Below, piece after piece: positions 7,589 to 16,576 of a stretch of DNA of 64,000 nucleotides (its first letter is position 1; every line of letters starts with the position of its first letter). The notes under the pieces were generated by a model. It did no database searches. It was given only the letters and a program-made list of their open reading frames with translations, and was not told the origin of the DNA. The stretch is from Ignavibacteriales bacterium (lineage in GTDB: Bacteria > Bacteroidota > Ignavibacteria > Ignavibacteriales > Melioribacteraceae), in the NCBI GenBank assembly GCA_020635275.1, contig JACKAA010000002.1, positions 744,001 through 808,000 of the forward strand. The letters are read 5' to 3'. The position numbers were made by a program, and so were the translations under genes.

Positions 7589-9952
7589 ATGGTCGGTAGT
7601 TCAAAATCCAAAGATGAACTAATACAAGAATTATCTGATCTGCAGAAACAGAATGCAAATCTTAAAGAGACTCTTGCCAAAAGAACTAGGTTAATAGATC
7701 AACTACAGTTAACACAATATTCAATAGATAATATTGCAGATAGTATTTTTTGGATAGACAGATCCGCAAAATTTCACTATGTAAATAATGCCGCATGTAA
7801 AAATCTTGGATATTCAAAAGAAGAATTATTGAATATGAATATCTTTGATGTCGATCCAGTATTTCCTAAAGATAAATTAGAAGATCATTGGCAAGAAATA
7901 ATAAAAACTGGATCAATAGTAATTGAAACAATTCACCGTACAAAAGATGGAAAAGATATACCTGTAGAAGTAACTACAAATTTTGTTGAATATAATGGTT
8001 CACAATATAATTGCGCTATTGCAAGAAATATAACAGAACGAAAACAAATTGAACAATCGCTTATAGAAAGTGAAGAACGATTTAAAGCGCTTCATAATGC
8101 ATCATTTGGCGGAATTACAATTCATGATAAAGGGAAAATATTAGAGTGTAACCAAGGTTTATCTGAAATTACAGGTTATACAATTGAAGAACTAATAGGC
8201 ATGGATGGATTATTGCTTATTGCAGAAAAATCCAGAGATTTTGTAATGAATAAAATCTTAACAGGGTATGAAAAACCTTATGAAGCTTTTGGAGTGCGTA
8301 AAAATGGAGAAGAGTATCCAATTCGATTAGAAGCTCGTAATGTTCCATACAAAGGCAAATCGGTAAGAACAGTTGAATTTAGAGATATAACTGAACAAAA
8401 AAATGCAGAAAAAGAATTGCGTGAAAGCGAAACACGTTATAAAGCTCTTCACAATGCTTCTTTTGGCGGGATAGGAATTCATGATAAAGGGATAATACTT
8501 GAGTGTAACCATGGATTATCAGAAATGACGGGTTTTTCTTATGATGAACTTATTGGTATGAACGGATTATTACTCATTGCAGAAAAATCCAGAGATTTTG
8601 TAATGAATAAAATTTTAACGGGGTATGAAAAACCTTATGAAGCTTTTGGAGTGCGTAAAAATGGGGAAGAATATCCCATGCGATTAGAAGCAAGAAATGT
8701 TCCTTATAAAGGGAAAAATGTAAGAACGGTTGAATTCAGAGATATAACTGAACAAAAAAGTTCAGAGAAAGCAATACGGGAAAGTGAACAAAGGTTTAAA
8801 GAACTGGCCAATTTGTTACCGCAAACAATTTTTGAGACAGATAACAAAATGAATGTAACATTCATTAATAAAGAAGCCAGTATAGCTTTTGGTTATTCTG
8901 AGAAAGATATTAAGCAAAAAATAAATGCAATAGAGGTAATAGTCCCTGAAGACAGAGAAAAATTAAAAGAAAATTTCAAAAGAGTTTTCACTACTAAATC
9001 AAATAGCAGCAATGAATATACCGGAATTAGAAAAGATGGCTCAACTTTTCCAATTATTATTTCATCAAGTCTAATAATTAAAGATAATATACCAATTGGA
9101 GTTAGAGGAATTATAATTGATATAACAGAACGTAAACAAGCCGAAGAAGATCTTCAAAAACAAAATAAATTGTTAGAATCTCAATACGAAGAATACATGC
9201 AGCTTAATGAAATTTTGCGTAAAACTAATTATGATTTAGAAATTGCAAAAAAAGAAGCTGAAGACAGTAACAAAACAAAATCTATATTTCTGGCAAATAT
9301 GAGTCACGAATTAAGAACACCTCTTGTGGGGATTCTTGGCTATAGTGACCTGTTAATGAAATTTATTGAAGATGAGGAATTGTCTGAAATGGCTTCGGGT
9401 ATTCATAGAACAGGTAAAAGATTGCTAAATACAATTAGCCTAATTCTTGATCTAAGTAAAATTGAAGCAGATAATTTCAAAACAAATATTGGTGAGCATG
9501 ATTGCATTAATATGTTGAAAGAAACTTTTGAAAACCTCAAAGGTGGAGCATTAGCAAAGAATCTTGAATATACATTTGTACCTCATAATGAAAAATGTAA
9601 TATAAAAACGGATGCTGAAATGTTTAGAATCATTTTTGAAAATATATTGAGCAACGCAATAAAATTTACATATGCTGGTAAGATTGAAATGACCACTAAA
9701 TTTGAAAACAACAGTGGCGAGAATCTAATAAATATTATGATTTCCGATACTGGAATTGGAATAGACCAAGATGATATTCCCCAAATTTTTGAGGAATTCA
9801 AGCAGCTGAGCGAAGGAACCACAAAAAATTTCCCGGGCTCAGGTTTGGGTCTTTCAATTACAAAAAAGTTTGTCGAACTGCTAAACGGCAATCTTCAAAT
9901 TCGAAGTGCAAAAGATATTGGAACAACTGTAGAAATTAAATTTAAGATCTAA
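7589..9952 (+). CDS. Multi-PAS sensor histidine kinase
   Basis: A soluble-looking kinase with no membrane segment. The order is an N-terminal coiled coil, PAS 1, near-identical PAS 2 and PAS 3, PAS 4, another coiled coil, a HisKA domain with SHELRTP at about 9302, then an ATPase domain with NILSNAIKF, DTGIGID and GSGLGLSIT. I chose the ATG at 7589 because AAGGGGGA lies 10 bases upstream; in-frame starts at 7547 and 7562 lack a site. No receiver domain or partner regulator is adjacent, so it is an orphan kinase. PAS 2 (8069-8425) and PAS 3 (8426-8782) form an exact 357-base tandem duplication unit. Confidence 0.93.
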   Translation: MVGSSKSKDELIQELSDLQKQNANLKETLAKRTRLIDQLQLTQYSIDNIADSIFWIDRSAKFHYVNNAACKNLGYSKEELLNMNIFDVDPVFPKDKLEDHWQEIIKTGSIVIETIHRTKDGKDIPVEVTTNFVEYNGSQYNCAIARNITERKQIEQSLIESEERFKALHNASFGGITIHDKGKILECNQGLSEITGYTIEELIGMDGLLLIAEKSRDFVMNKILTGYEKPYEAFGVRKNGEEYPIRLEARNVPYKGKSVRTVEFRDITEQKNAEKELRESETRYKALHNASFGGIGIHDKGIILECNHGLSEMTGFSYDELIGMNGLLLIAEKSRDFVMNKILTGYEKPYEAFGVRKNGEEYPMRLEARNVPYKGKNVRTVEFRDITEQKSSEKAIRESEQRFKELANLLPQTIFETDNKMNVTFINKEASIAFGYSEKDIKQKINAIEVIVPEDREKLKENFKRVFTTKSNSSNEYTGIRKDGSTFPIIISSSLIIKDNIPIGVRGIIIDITERKQAEEDLQKQNKLLESQYEEYMQLNEILRKTNYDLEIAKKEAEDSNKTKSIFLANMSHELRTPLVGILGYSDLLMKFIEDEELSEMASGIHRTGKRLLNTISLILDLSKIEADNFKTNIGEHDCINMLKETFENLKGGALAKNLEYTFVPHNEKCNIKTDAEMFRIIFENILSNAIKFTYAGKIEMTTKFENNSGENLINIMISDTGIGIDQDDIPQIFEEFKQLSEGTTKNFPGSGLGLSITKKFVELLNGNLQIRSAKDIGTTVEIKFKI
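8069..8782 (+). repeat. Tandem 357-base intragenic duplication (two PAS domains)
   Basis: Two consecutive 119-codon units run from SEERFKALHNASFGG and SETRYKALHNASFGG to the ITEQK end. Long stretches are identical at DNA level, for example around EKSRDFVMNKILTGYEK and EAFGVRKNGEEYP. Differences cluster in the first half of each unit. Confidence 0.9.
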
Positions 9953-9968
9953 CATAAAAGATCTTTTA
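9944..9968 (+). terminator. Weak hairpin overlapping the kinase stop codon
   Basis: AAGATCT pairs with AGATCTT across an 8-base loop and is followed by T residues. The stem includes the stop codon. It is short and AT-rich, so the hairpin at 10029-10057 is the better terminator candidate. Confidence 0.35.
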
Positions 9969-10028
9969 CAATTTTCAATTATATTGCTAATTTGCAAATC
10001 TAAACTCCATTTTCATAATAACTTTAAG

Positions 10029-10057
10029 TATTTTCATCAATAGATGAAAATATTTTT
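10029..10057 (+). terminator. Rho-independent terminator after the PAS kinase
   Basis: A 10-bp stem TATTTTCATC / GATGAAAATA with a 4-base loop is followed directly by five T. It would end the kinase transcript before the next gene. Confidence 0.7.
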
Positions 10058-10111
10058 GTATTTCAGCAAGGTCAATCAATTTCAAGTATAATTAGAGTAA
10101 ATAATTAAATA

Positions 10112-11143
10112 ATGCATAGAGAAAATATTTATAATATTATAAAATTCATCATCTTGGCAAAAGTAATATTAATTTTATTATTTCTTGGCTCATGTACATC
10201 TGTAGATTACATTATACTCAATGATAATAAAATTGATTCCAAAAGTGATATTGGAATAATTACTTTTAATATAAAAGCTATTTATGAAAAAGAAGAATTA
10301 GAAATTGATGATTTAATGAAATTGATTAATAATGGAACCAATGACTTTGTTGTATTTCAGGAGTTGTTTGATGAAAGCACAAGAGAAAAAATAATTGAAA
10401 GGGCCGATAGAAATAAATTTAGCACCGTAATTGCCAGAGTCGATTATAACTCATTCCCAGAATTTATTTTTCAGGATGCCGGACTTTTTATGATGAGCAA
10501 ATATCCCAAAGTAGATTTATCAAATATAGATTTTGGCTGTGATGTTGAAAACTCAGAAGGAGTTGTGTATACAATTCTTGAAAAAGAATTTTCCAGTACA
10601 AATGATTTTCTTGCAAATAAATCAGTTGCAGGGAGCTTATTTAAGATTGATGAAAACAATATGGTGTTTTTATTTACGGCGCACGTTCAAGCTGCCGGAA
10701 CTCTTGAACATAAACTTTTTCAATTAGAACAGATAGGTACTTTTATTGAAACTACTGTTCAAAAAATAATTAATGAAAAAATAATTGATACACCGGAAAA
10801 TTTAACAGTTATTCTTGCTGGAGATTTTAACAGCAACGCATATAGTTCAGATAGATTTGAAAGTATGATGAAAGCATTAAAATATCCTCGTGACTTACAT
10901 AAAGAATTTCATGGGACTAATGAAGAATATACATTTAAGAATAGAACCAGACGTTATGATTATATTTTATCTTATGATAAAATTGGAAAATATGAATTGA
11001 ATAAAATAAATGTTCATTCTATTGGAGTGCTTGATATTACAACTAGTAAAAACGAAAGTATTTCTGATCACTTAGCTATTAAAGCTTCATTTAATTTAGA
11101 GAATGCAAAATTTACAAATAAAGAATTTGAATTAAGTAAATAA
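10112..11143 (+). CDS. Endonuclease/exonuclease/phosphatase-family lipoprotein
   Basis: A 343-residue lipoprotein (hydrophobic segment then FLGSC, acylation at C28) with the EEP fold. Visible motifs are ITFNIK, the metal-binding Glu in VVFQELF, the TAHVQA strand, GDFNSN and the C-terminal SDHLAI with the catalytic Asp-His. Bacterial sphingomyelinases, DNase I-like nucleases and inositol phosphatases share this arrangement. A secreted phosphodiesterase acting on lipid or nucleic acid is likely, but the substrate cannot be told. It lies 13 bases before the next gene, so the two are probably co-transcribed. Confidence 0.85.
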   Translation: MHRENIYNIIKFIILAKVILILLFLGSCTSVDYIILNDNKIDSKSDIGIITFNIKAIYEKEELEIDDLMKLINNGTNDFVVFQELFDESTREKIIERADRNKFSTVIARVDYNSFPEFIFQDAGLFMMSKYPKVDLSNIDFGCDVENSEGVVYTILEKEFSSTNDFLANKSVAGSLFKIDENNMVFLFTAHVQAAGTLEHKLFQLEQIGTFIETTVQKIINEKIIDTPENLTVILAGDFNSNAYSSDRFESMMKALKYPRDLHKEFHGTNEEYTFKNRTRRYDYILSYDKIGKYELNKINVHSIGVLDITTSKNESISDHLAIKASFNLENAKFTNKEFELSK

Positions 11144-11156
11144 GGTTTATTAATAA

Positions 11157-11873
11157 ATGAAAATAAAAGCTATAATAACCGGCTCGACCGGAATGGTTGG
11201 TGAAGGAGTTCTTCACATTTGTTTAAATAATCCAAATGTTGAATCTGTATTGGTAATTAATAGAAAATCTTGCGGAGTAAATCACCCAAAGCTTAAGGAA
11301 ATAATTCATAAAGATTTTATGGATTTGACAGAAATTGAAGAACAGCTTGTTGGTTATAATGCTTGTTATTTTTGTGCTGGAGTTTCATCAGTTGGGAAAA
11401 AAGAAGAAGAGTATAGAAAAATAACTTATAACTTAACATTAAACTTTGCTAAGACCTTACACAATATTCATGCTGAGCGTAGTCGAAGTATGAATAAATC
11501 CCTCGACTCCGCTCGGGATGAAAGGGTTGGTCTAACTTTTATGTATGTTTCCGGAACAGGAACTGACAGCACAGAAAAAGGAAAGTCAATGTGGGCAAGA
11601 ATAAAAGGAAAAACAGAAAATGATTTACTTAATTTAGGATTTAAAGATGCATATATGTTCAGACCGGGATATATTCAGCCAATAAAAGGATTAAAAAATA
11701 CATACACTATCTATAAATTTCTATCTTCATTTTATCCAATCTTTGAAAAATTATTTCCCAAGTATGTAATTTCACTTGAAGAGCTTGGCAAATCAATGAT
11801 AAACGTAACACTTAATGGTTACGAGAAAAAAGTTTTAGAAAATGTTGATATAAGAATAACAGCAACCAATTAA
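11157..11873 (+). CDS. Rossmann-fold NAD(P)-binding epimerase-like protein
   Basis: An atypical-SDR protein with the nucleotide motif GSTGMVGEG at residues 9-17 and a FRPGYI segment late in the chain, as in small NAD(P)H-binding epimerase-like proteins. Residues about 103-123 (HAERSRSMNKSLDSARDER) are the in-frame translation of a palindromic repeat and are foreign to the fold. They fall between the helix ending FAKTLHN and the strand GLTFMYVSG, a loop where an insertion may be tolerated. The reading frame is intact on both sides. Function is unknown; co-transcription with the upstream EEP lipoprotein is likely. Confidence 0.82.
   Translation: MKIKAIITGSTGMVGEGVLHICLNNPNVESVLVINRKSCGVNHPKLKEIIHKDFMDLTEIEEQLVGYNACYFCAGVSSVGKKEEEYRKITYNLTLNFAKTLHNIHAERSRSMNKSLDSARDERVGLTFMYVSGTGTDSTEKGKSMWARIKGKTENDLLNLGFKDAYMFRPGYIQPIKGLKNTYTIYKFLSSFYPIFEKLFPKYVISLEELGKSMINVTLNGYEKKVLENVDIRITATN
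11467..11523. repeat. Palindromic repeat inserted in frame in a coding sequence
   Basis: TTCATGCT...AGTATGAA (11467-11494) is followed by ATCCC...GGGAT (11499-11520). The inner parts GAGCGTAGTCGA and TCGACTCCGCTC are near-complementary, so the whole can fold into one long hairpin. The first module matches the intergenic copy at 6508-6535. Confidence 0.8.
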
Positions 11874-11917
11874 TTTCAAAAATATAATTATTTAATTAAA
11901 ACTAAATAAGCATATAT

Positions 11918-13090
11918 TTACTTTTTACTAAAAGTAATTGTTATATTGCTTGTCTCACTGCATGTCCAATCTGAAATAGTCTCAATGTAAAGATCAGTCC
12001 AATAACTATAATATATTTCATCAATATAACTACAAGCTTCATCACCAGTTATTTCAAATTTATTTGGGAAATCACAATTAATAGGAATTGCACTTGCTTC
12101 AATTCCTTTCAAAAAGAAAATTCTCCACTCTGTATTTTCTTCATATTTAGTCCAACTTACTGATTCTACAAATTTTAAGTTTTGACTCAAAGATACTTTT
12201 AGCGTATCATAACCAAAATCAGTTTCTATAAAACCAATAAATTGATTACCAACAAATGAACCATCAATATTTCCAGATCCTTGGAAAAAATAGCGATCCT
12301 CATTTTTTGTGTCACCGTTTTCATAATCTGTTCTCACTTTGGCATTTACTGCCAATCCCACGCTGCATTGATTATATTGTGTGATATCAAAAGTACAAGT
12401 AGGAAGTTCAATTTTTGGAGTAATTCTAATTTCCAAATCAATTTCAGATAGTCCCAAATAATCAGCTTGAGTTATATTGCTGTTTACTGGAACTACTAAA
12501 AATCCAGTTGTGCCATTAGTAAGATATGATTTGGGATTTTCGAGTTCATACTCGGCTGACTGTGTTTTTTCAATAAATTCTAGTTTATTATTTTTTATAC
12601 CAAATAAAATAAGTGATAAGTCTTTGTTATTATCCGGACCAGTCATTTTAAATTTTAAATTCTGTGTTTCATCCAAATCAGTGTAATTAAAATTTACTGT
12701 AAATGTTTTTGCTGAAAGATCTTGGTATTTTCCAAGATCAATACTCGTAAATTCCTTTAATGTATCTGCTGCAGTATTAATGTTCCACTCAGCAATGGCT
12801 CTGGTTATAAAATAATCATTTGGTAAAGTGTATAATTCATTATTAACAAGTTCTTTTAAATAATCAGGCCACCACTCATTTGCAGGCAAACCTATTGATA
12901 CAACAAAATCTTGGACCATTGTATAATAGGATTTAACATTTTTTTTATAATAGCCGACGAATCCTATTCCCAAAGAATTTTTGTTTGTTAAGTACTTTAT
13001 TAATGCTGACATTCCTCTTCCATGAGGAATTGGATTTTCATCTTCACCCAAATCTTCATTAAAGCCATAAAAAGATTCCATTCCTTCCAA
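11918..13090 (-). pseudogene. C-terminal part of a frameshifted secreted protein
   Basis: This open stretch continues the protein whose N-terminal part is at 13460-14686. It has no credible start of its own: MEGMESFYG is internal, no ribosome site precedes it, and reading other frames just upstream gives matching continuations. The sequence contains a peptidase-like or scaffold region (ALIKYLTNKN, WWPDYLKEL, ITRAIAEWN) and then beta-rich segments with many Asp/Asn/Thr and paired cysteines, typical of a surface adhesin or exoprotein. No catalytic family is recognised. Confidence 0.6.
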
Positions 13091-13459
13091 TAAAAAATTT
13101 TTGGAAATTTGTAAGTTGGATCACCAGATACTAAATCTTCTATCCAACAATAAATAGCAAACTCAATCCAGCTTTTACCTTCAAAGAGTTTTTTTTTCAT
13201 TATCAATATAAACAGCCTCAGGCATACCAGTAAAACTAAATAGTTCTTGTGTGGTTTTTACTTGTATTGTATAATAATCATCATTGAACAAGCTATTTTG
13301 GTTGATATTAAAAATATTTATAAGTTGCTCTTCCCCATTTACTGTATTATTGGTGGTATTTGTTGTTACTAAATTTTCAAGGACTTTACAACGACCAATC
13401 TGTCAATTTGGTCATCTATTAAGATTTGTAAACCATCTTCAACAACAGAATATGCATCT
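13091..13459 (-). pseudogene. Frameshifted middle part of the secreted protein
   Basis: Reading the minus strand with frame changes gives a continuous protein-like sequence: IPNFYLKHFEDAYSVVEDG, then ENLVTTNTTNNTVNGEEQ, then FTGMPEAVYIDNE, then LFEGKSWIEFAIYCW. The four shift points are near 13494-13503, 13392-13402, the T9 run at 13189-13197 and the A6T5 run at 13092-13102. Their directions alternate (+1, -1, +1, -1) and sum to zero. This may be real decay or uncorrected sequencing error. Confidence 0.6.
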
Positions 13460-14686
13460 TCAAAATGTTTCAAGTAGAAGTTCGGAATTTGAGGTATATC
13501 CATCCAAATAAGTCACTTTAAAGTGTTTTGATTTTGTATCTTTAAGACCTGTAATTCCTGAAACATATAAATCAATCGCTTCTCCTACTTTTATCTTTAA
13601 TAAAGATTTTGTTGTTAAACCATCATTCGGAATTTCACCAACCAAATATCCCAAAGAATCTTTTGCCTTATTAAGATTATTAAATAATTTTGAATCTTGA
13701 ATAATGGGATCAAATACCATTTCTCCTACTTTTAAGAAACTCAATCCAGACAATTCCCCAGAATATTTTGCAGCAACTCTTAAAGGTTTAGTATAACTTT
13801 TTGGAACACCGCTAACTTTAAAAGAAGGTGTTACTGTATTTTCTCCAAAAGCTCCATCTTCTTCAATTTTAATTAATGAAATATTATAATTTCCATCAAA
13901 CGCACCAGCCGGAATTGAAATCTTAAAATCATCGTTGCCAACAGTACCGCCAGCAATTCCAATTGTTTCCGTTTTAATAATTTTTGAAACAATAAGATTA
14001 AGAGTTGTGTCTTTTGTACAGACTAAATTTCTAAAATAAGTTGCATCTAAAGAATCGCCGGTAACCTTAACCGTAAAATTAAATCTTGAGTTTACGTTTA
14101 CAGGCATTTGCGGATTATGATTTGAAATTTTTTTATGACTAAAATTGCTTGAACTGTTTGTTCCTCCATCAAGAAGAACCATTTTGTGCACTGTAAAATT
14201 ATTTTTTGTTTTAAGCTGACATAAATAAACTCCAGCTGAAACAGTCTGATTAAAATTATTTCTTCCATCCCAACTTATTTGATCAACTCCGGCATAATGA
14301 AAACCGCTAAAAAGAGTCCGGACTTCGCGGCCAAGAATATCAAAAATTTTAATATCAATATTTTCTGAATATGGTAATTCAAAATAAATTATTGTTGATG
14401 GATTAAAAGGATTGGGATAGTTTCTTAAAATCAAATAATCAGAAGGTATAGTCTTTTCAATATTTTTAATATTTGTAATGTTGCTAATTTGAAAAAATCC
14501 GGAAGCATTAGTTGTTGCACTGTATGTATTTAATGTATCGTTATTATCATAAATTTCTACCAAAGCACCACTTACTAAATTTGCATTTGGATCAGATATT
14601 GTTCCGCTAATTGTAATTTGTGCAAAATTATTATTAAAAATTGAAAAGATAAAAATTAAGGTTAAGATAAAATTTTGTTTCTTCAT
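13460..14686 (-). CDS. Secreted protein with carboxypeptidase-regulatory-like and internal sorting-type module (N-terminal part)
   Basis: It starts with a Sec signal (MKKQNFILTLIFIFSIFNNNFAQ). Residues about 24-75 form a carboxypeptidase-regulatory-like beta-sandwich (ITISGTISDPNANLVSGALVEIYD). Next comes a type-A secretion-sorting/FlgD-like module: NYPNPFNPST, FDILGREV, WDGRN and SAGVYLCQL. After that a ZU5/GAIN-like stretch (GGTVGNDDFKISIPAGAF) precedes the frameshift. Sorting modules normally sit at the extreme C-terminus, so an N-terminal copy is unusual. The listed end is a premature stop caused by a one-base shift near 13500. Confidence 0.8.
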   Translation of the reverse strand: MKKQNFILTLIFIFSIFNNNFAQITISGTISDPNANLVSGALVEIYDNNDTLNTYSATTNASGFFQISNITNIKNIEKTIPSDYLILRNYPNPFNPSTIIYFELPYSENIDIKIFDILGREVRTLFSGFHYAGVDQISWDGRNNFNQTVSAGVYLCQLKTKNNFTVHKMVLLDGGTNSSSNFSHKKISNHNPQMPVNVNSRFNFTVKVTGDSLDATYFRNLVCTKDTTLNLIVSKIIKTETIGIAGGTVGNDDFKISIPAGAFDGNYNISLIKIEEDGAFGENTVTPSFKVSGVPKSYTKPLRVAAKYSGELSGLSFLKVGEMVFDPIIQDSKLFNNLNKAKDSLGYLVGEIPNDGLTTKSLLKIKVGEAIDLYVSGITGLKDTKSKHFKVTYLDGYTSNSELLLETF

Positions 14687-14994
14687 CTTCTGTTTCCAAT
14701 ATTTAATTTTTATGATCTATATGATAAATAATTGAAAATATGTGTTGAGATTTCTTTTGAAAAGTAAATACAGATTTACTTATTAAGTGTTGAATTTTTG
14801 GGATATTTCTTGCAGTAGACGAATTCATTGATCCGCAAATTTATTGTAAAAGTTTTATTTAAATGAACAAACAATAAAGCAAACAAAATCTAATATTTAT
14901 ATTCAATGAAAATATTTTTGCAAGAATGGAAAGAAAATAAATAAAATTACTTTAAGCTCAAAACAGAAAATAATCTTGTAACTAATATTATTTA
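14687..14994. other. Intergenic region, 308 bases
   Basis: AT-rich spacer between the stop of the acyltransferase (minus) and the start of the secreted protein (minus). No open frame with a ribosome site, no strong hairpin and no repeat were seen. It should hold the promoter of the secreted-protein gene. Confidence 0.5.
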
Positions 14995-16200
14995 TTAAAT
15001 AATATCTTCTGCTGATTTATATGATGCTGTTTTAATTTTAGATTTTTTGGATTTCATTCCAAACAGCAATCTCATCATATTAAATCTTTTAATAAACAAT
15101 TCATAAAAAAGAAAACTTCCACCGAATGTTATTAGAACAATTACCCAAAATTTTAAATAAACATTCCAGTCCAAATGAATAATATAGTAACCAAAAATTA
15201 TCATAATACTTTGGTGTAAAATATAAAGTGGATAAACTGATTCATTTGTGTATGTAAGAAGTTTGCTCGGCTTATTAAGTATGAATTTGCTGTAACCTAA
15301 AATTGTAAACAGCCAGCTAATAATAAATACCCATTTTAGCAGTCCGTAAAAAATTTCAAACACTATAGTCTCTTCATTCATTATATAAAAAGTTGGACCC
15401 CAGACAAAGAGAATTAAGAACAAGCCCGGAACAGAAGCCATAATTAATGATTGTTTTCTTTTTGCAACAATTGTTTCCCACAATCCAGAAAATGAAGAAA
15501 TACAAAATCCTAAAATAAAAATGGTAAATGAAACACTGTGATTATACCAATCATCAATTAAAGCATGAGTAGTTGGAAAAATTGAACCTAAAGTGTAGTA
15601 GAAAAATAAAAGCGGGAAAATTATTAGATAAATTGAGTTGGAATATTTTACAAAAAACTCATTTACATTTTTTCTTAATTTAAATGATTTATCACTGCGT
15701 AAATATAAAAACAGCGGCAGACCAATAATTGAATAAACAAAAATATATAACACATACCACAAGTGGTGCCAGCTTAAACTGCCGCCTTCCGGATAAGGAA
15801 CAAAGTTGAAAACAGTTTTCCAAAAATCAAAATAATTTGCAAATTGAACACCATTTGAAATTCTCTCGTAATAGATTTGCGGCGGAACAATTACAAGCAT
15901 TCCAAATATTAATGGAATTAAAAGTCGTTTTGCCCTTTCTTTAATTATACCGTTGGCACTTCTTTTTCCCATTGAATAATAAATTACCATACCGGAAATC
16001 ATAAATAATAATGGCAAACGCCATTGATTTGAAAATGCCATCCAAGTTTCAAACCATTCTAATGTAATATTATTTTTTATGTGAAAACTCCAGGGCACGA
16101 AGATCATACCCACATGAAAAAATATCAAAATGTAGAAAGCAATTACTCTTAACCAATCTAAATAATATTTTCTTTGAGATAAATTATTTTGCTCAATCAT
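14995..16200 (-). CDS. Acyltransferase family 3 integral membrane protein (OpgC-like)
   Basis: A polytopic membrane protein of about 401 residues with around ten hydrophobic helices. The N-terminal YYLDWLRVIAFYILIFFHVGM carries the family's Asp-Trp-Leu-Arg and His, and the WRLPLLFMISGM and WHLWYV segments are also typical. Members transfer acyl groups to sugars or glycans at the cytoplasmic membrane. I prefer the ATG at 16200 (AGGA nine bases upstream) over an in-frame GTG at 16221. A shorter paralogue with the same signature is encoded at 57449-58546. The modified substrate is unknown. Confidence 0.88.
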   Translation of the reverse strand: MIEQNNLSQRKYYLDWLRVIAFYILIFFHVGMIFVPWSFHIKNNITLEWFETWMAFSNQWRLPLLFMISGMVIYYSMGKRSANGIIKERAKRLLIPLIFGMLVIVPPQIYYERISNGVQFANYFDFWKTVFNFVPYPEGGSLSWHHLWYVLYIFVYSIIGLPLFLYLRSDKSFKLRKNVNEFFVKYSNSIYLIIFPLLFFYYTLGSIFPTTHALIDDWYNHSVSFTIFILGFCISSFSGLWETIVAKRKQSLIMASVPGLFLILFVWGPTFYIMNEETIVFEIFYGLLKWVFIISWLFTILGYSKFILNKPSKLLTYTNESVYPLYILHQSIMIIFGYYIIHLDWNVYLKFWVIVLITFGGSFLFYELFIKRFNMMRLLFGMKSKKSKIKTASYKSAEDII

Positions 16201-16576
16201 ATTAATATTCCTAAAAATCACTTTTAAAAATAGTATTAAAAAGTTGAGATATGGAATTTTTGGTAGAATTGTAATCCAGACTTATAAGTTAAAATAAAAT
16301 TTGATGGAATAATGCGAAAATTGCACTCAAATAAAGCTATTTCTTTAACTAAAGTGAAATTTCTTAACAAATCACTTAAAATTAGAATTTTAATTGCGAT
16401 TATATATTTCAAGCAAAAATAATTTATATGCAAACTCGGGGGCGGGGATGAAATAAAAGTTAGAAAATTCTGCAAAAATAACAGAAATTTTCAATACAGT
16501 TAGCTCCTTCTACTTTTTTAAAATCATTTCTTGTTGCAAATCTTAAAATCATAACAGATTCAAAAATATTTTTTTA
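16201..16576. other. Intergenic region between divergent genes, 376 bases
   Basis: Divergent spacer between the acyltransferase (minus) and the chemoreceptor (plus). An open frame at 16236-16475 on the minus strand has no ribosome site and an unlikely composition, so I do not call it. Promoters for both genes should lie here; none was identified with confidence. Confidence 0.5.

Noticed and set aside
7589..9952. Hybrid kinase with receiver domain
   Set aside because: The protein ends soon after the G2 box, with no receiver or phosphotransfer domain.
16236..16475. Open frame on the minus strand in the acyltransferase/chemoreceptor gap
   Set aside because: No ribosome-binding site, no family resemblance and a composition like non-coding AT-rich DNA.
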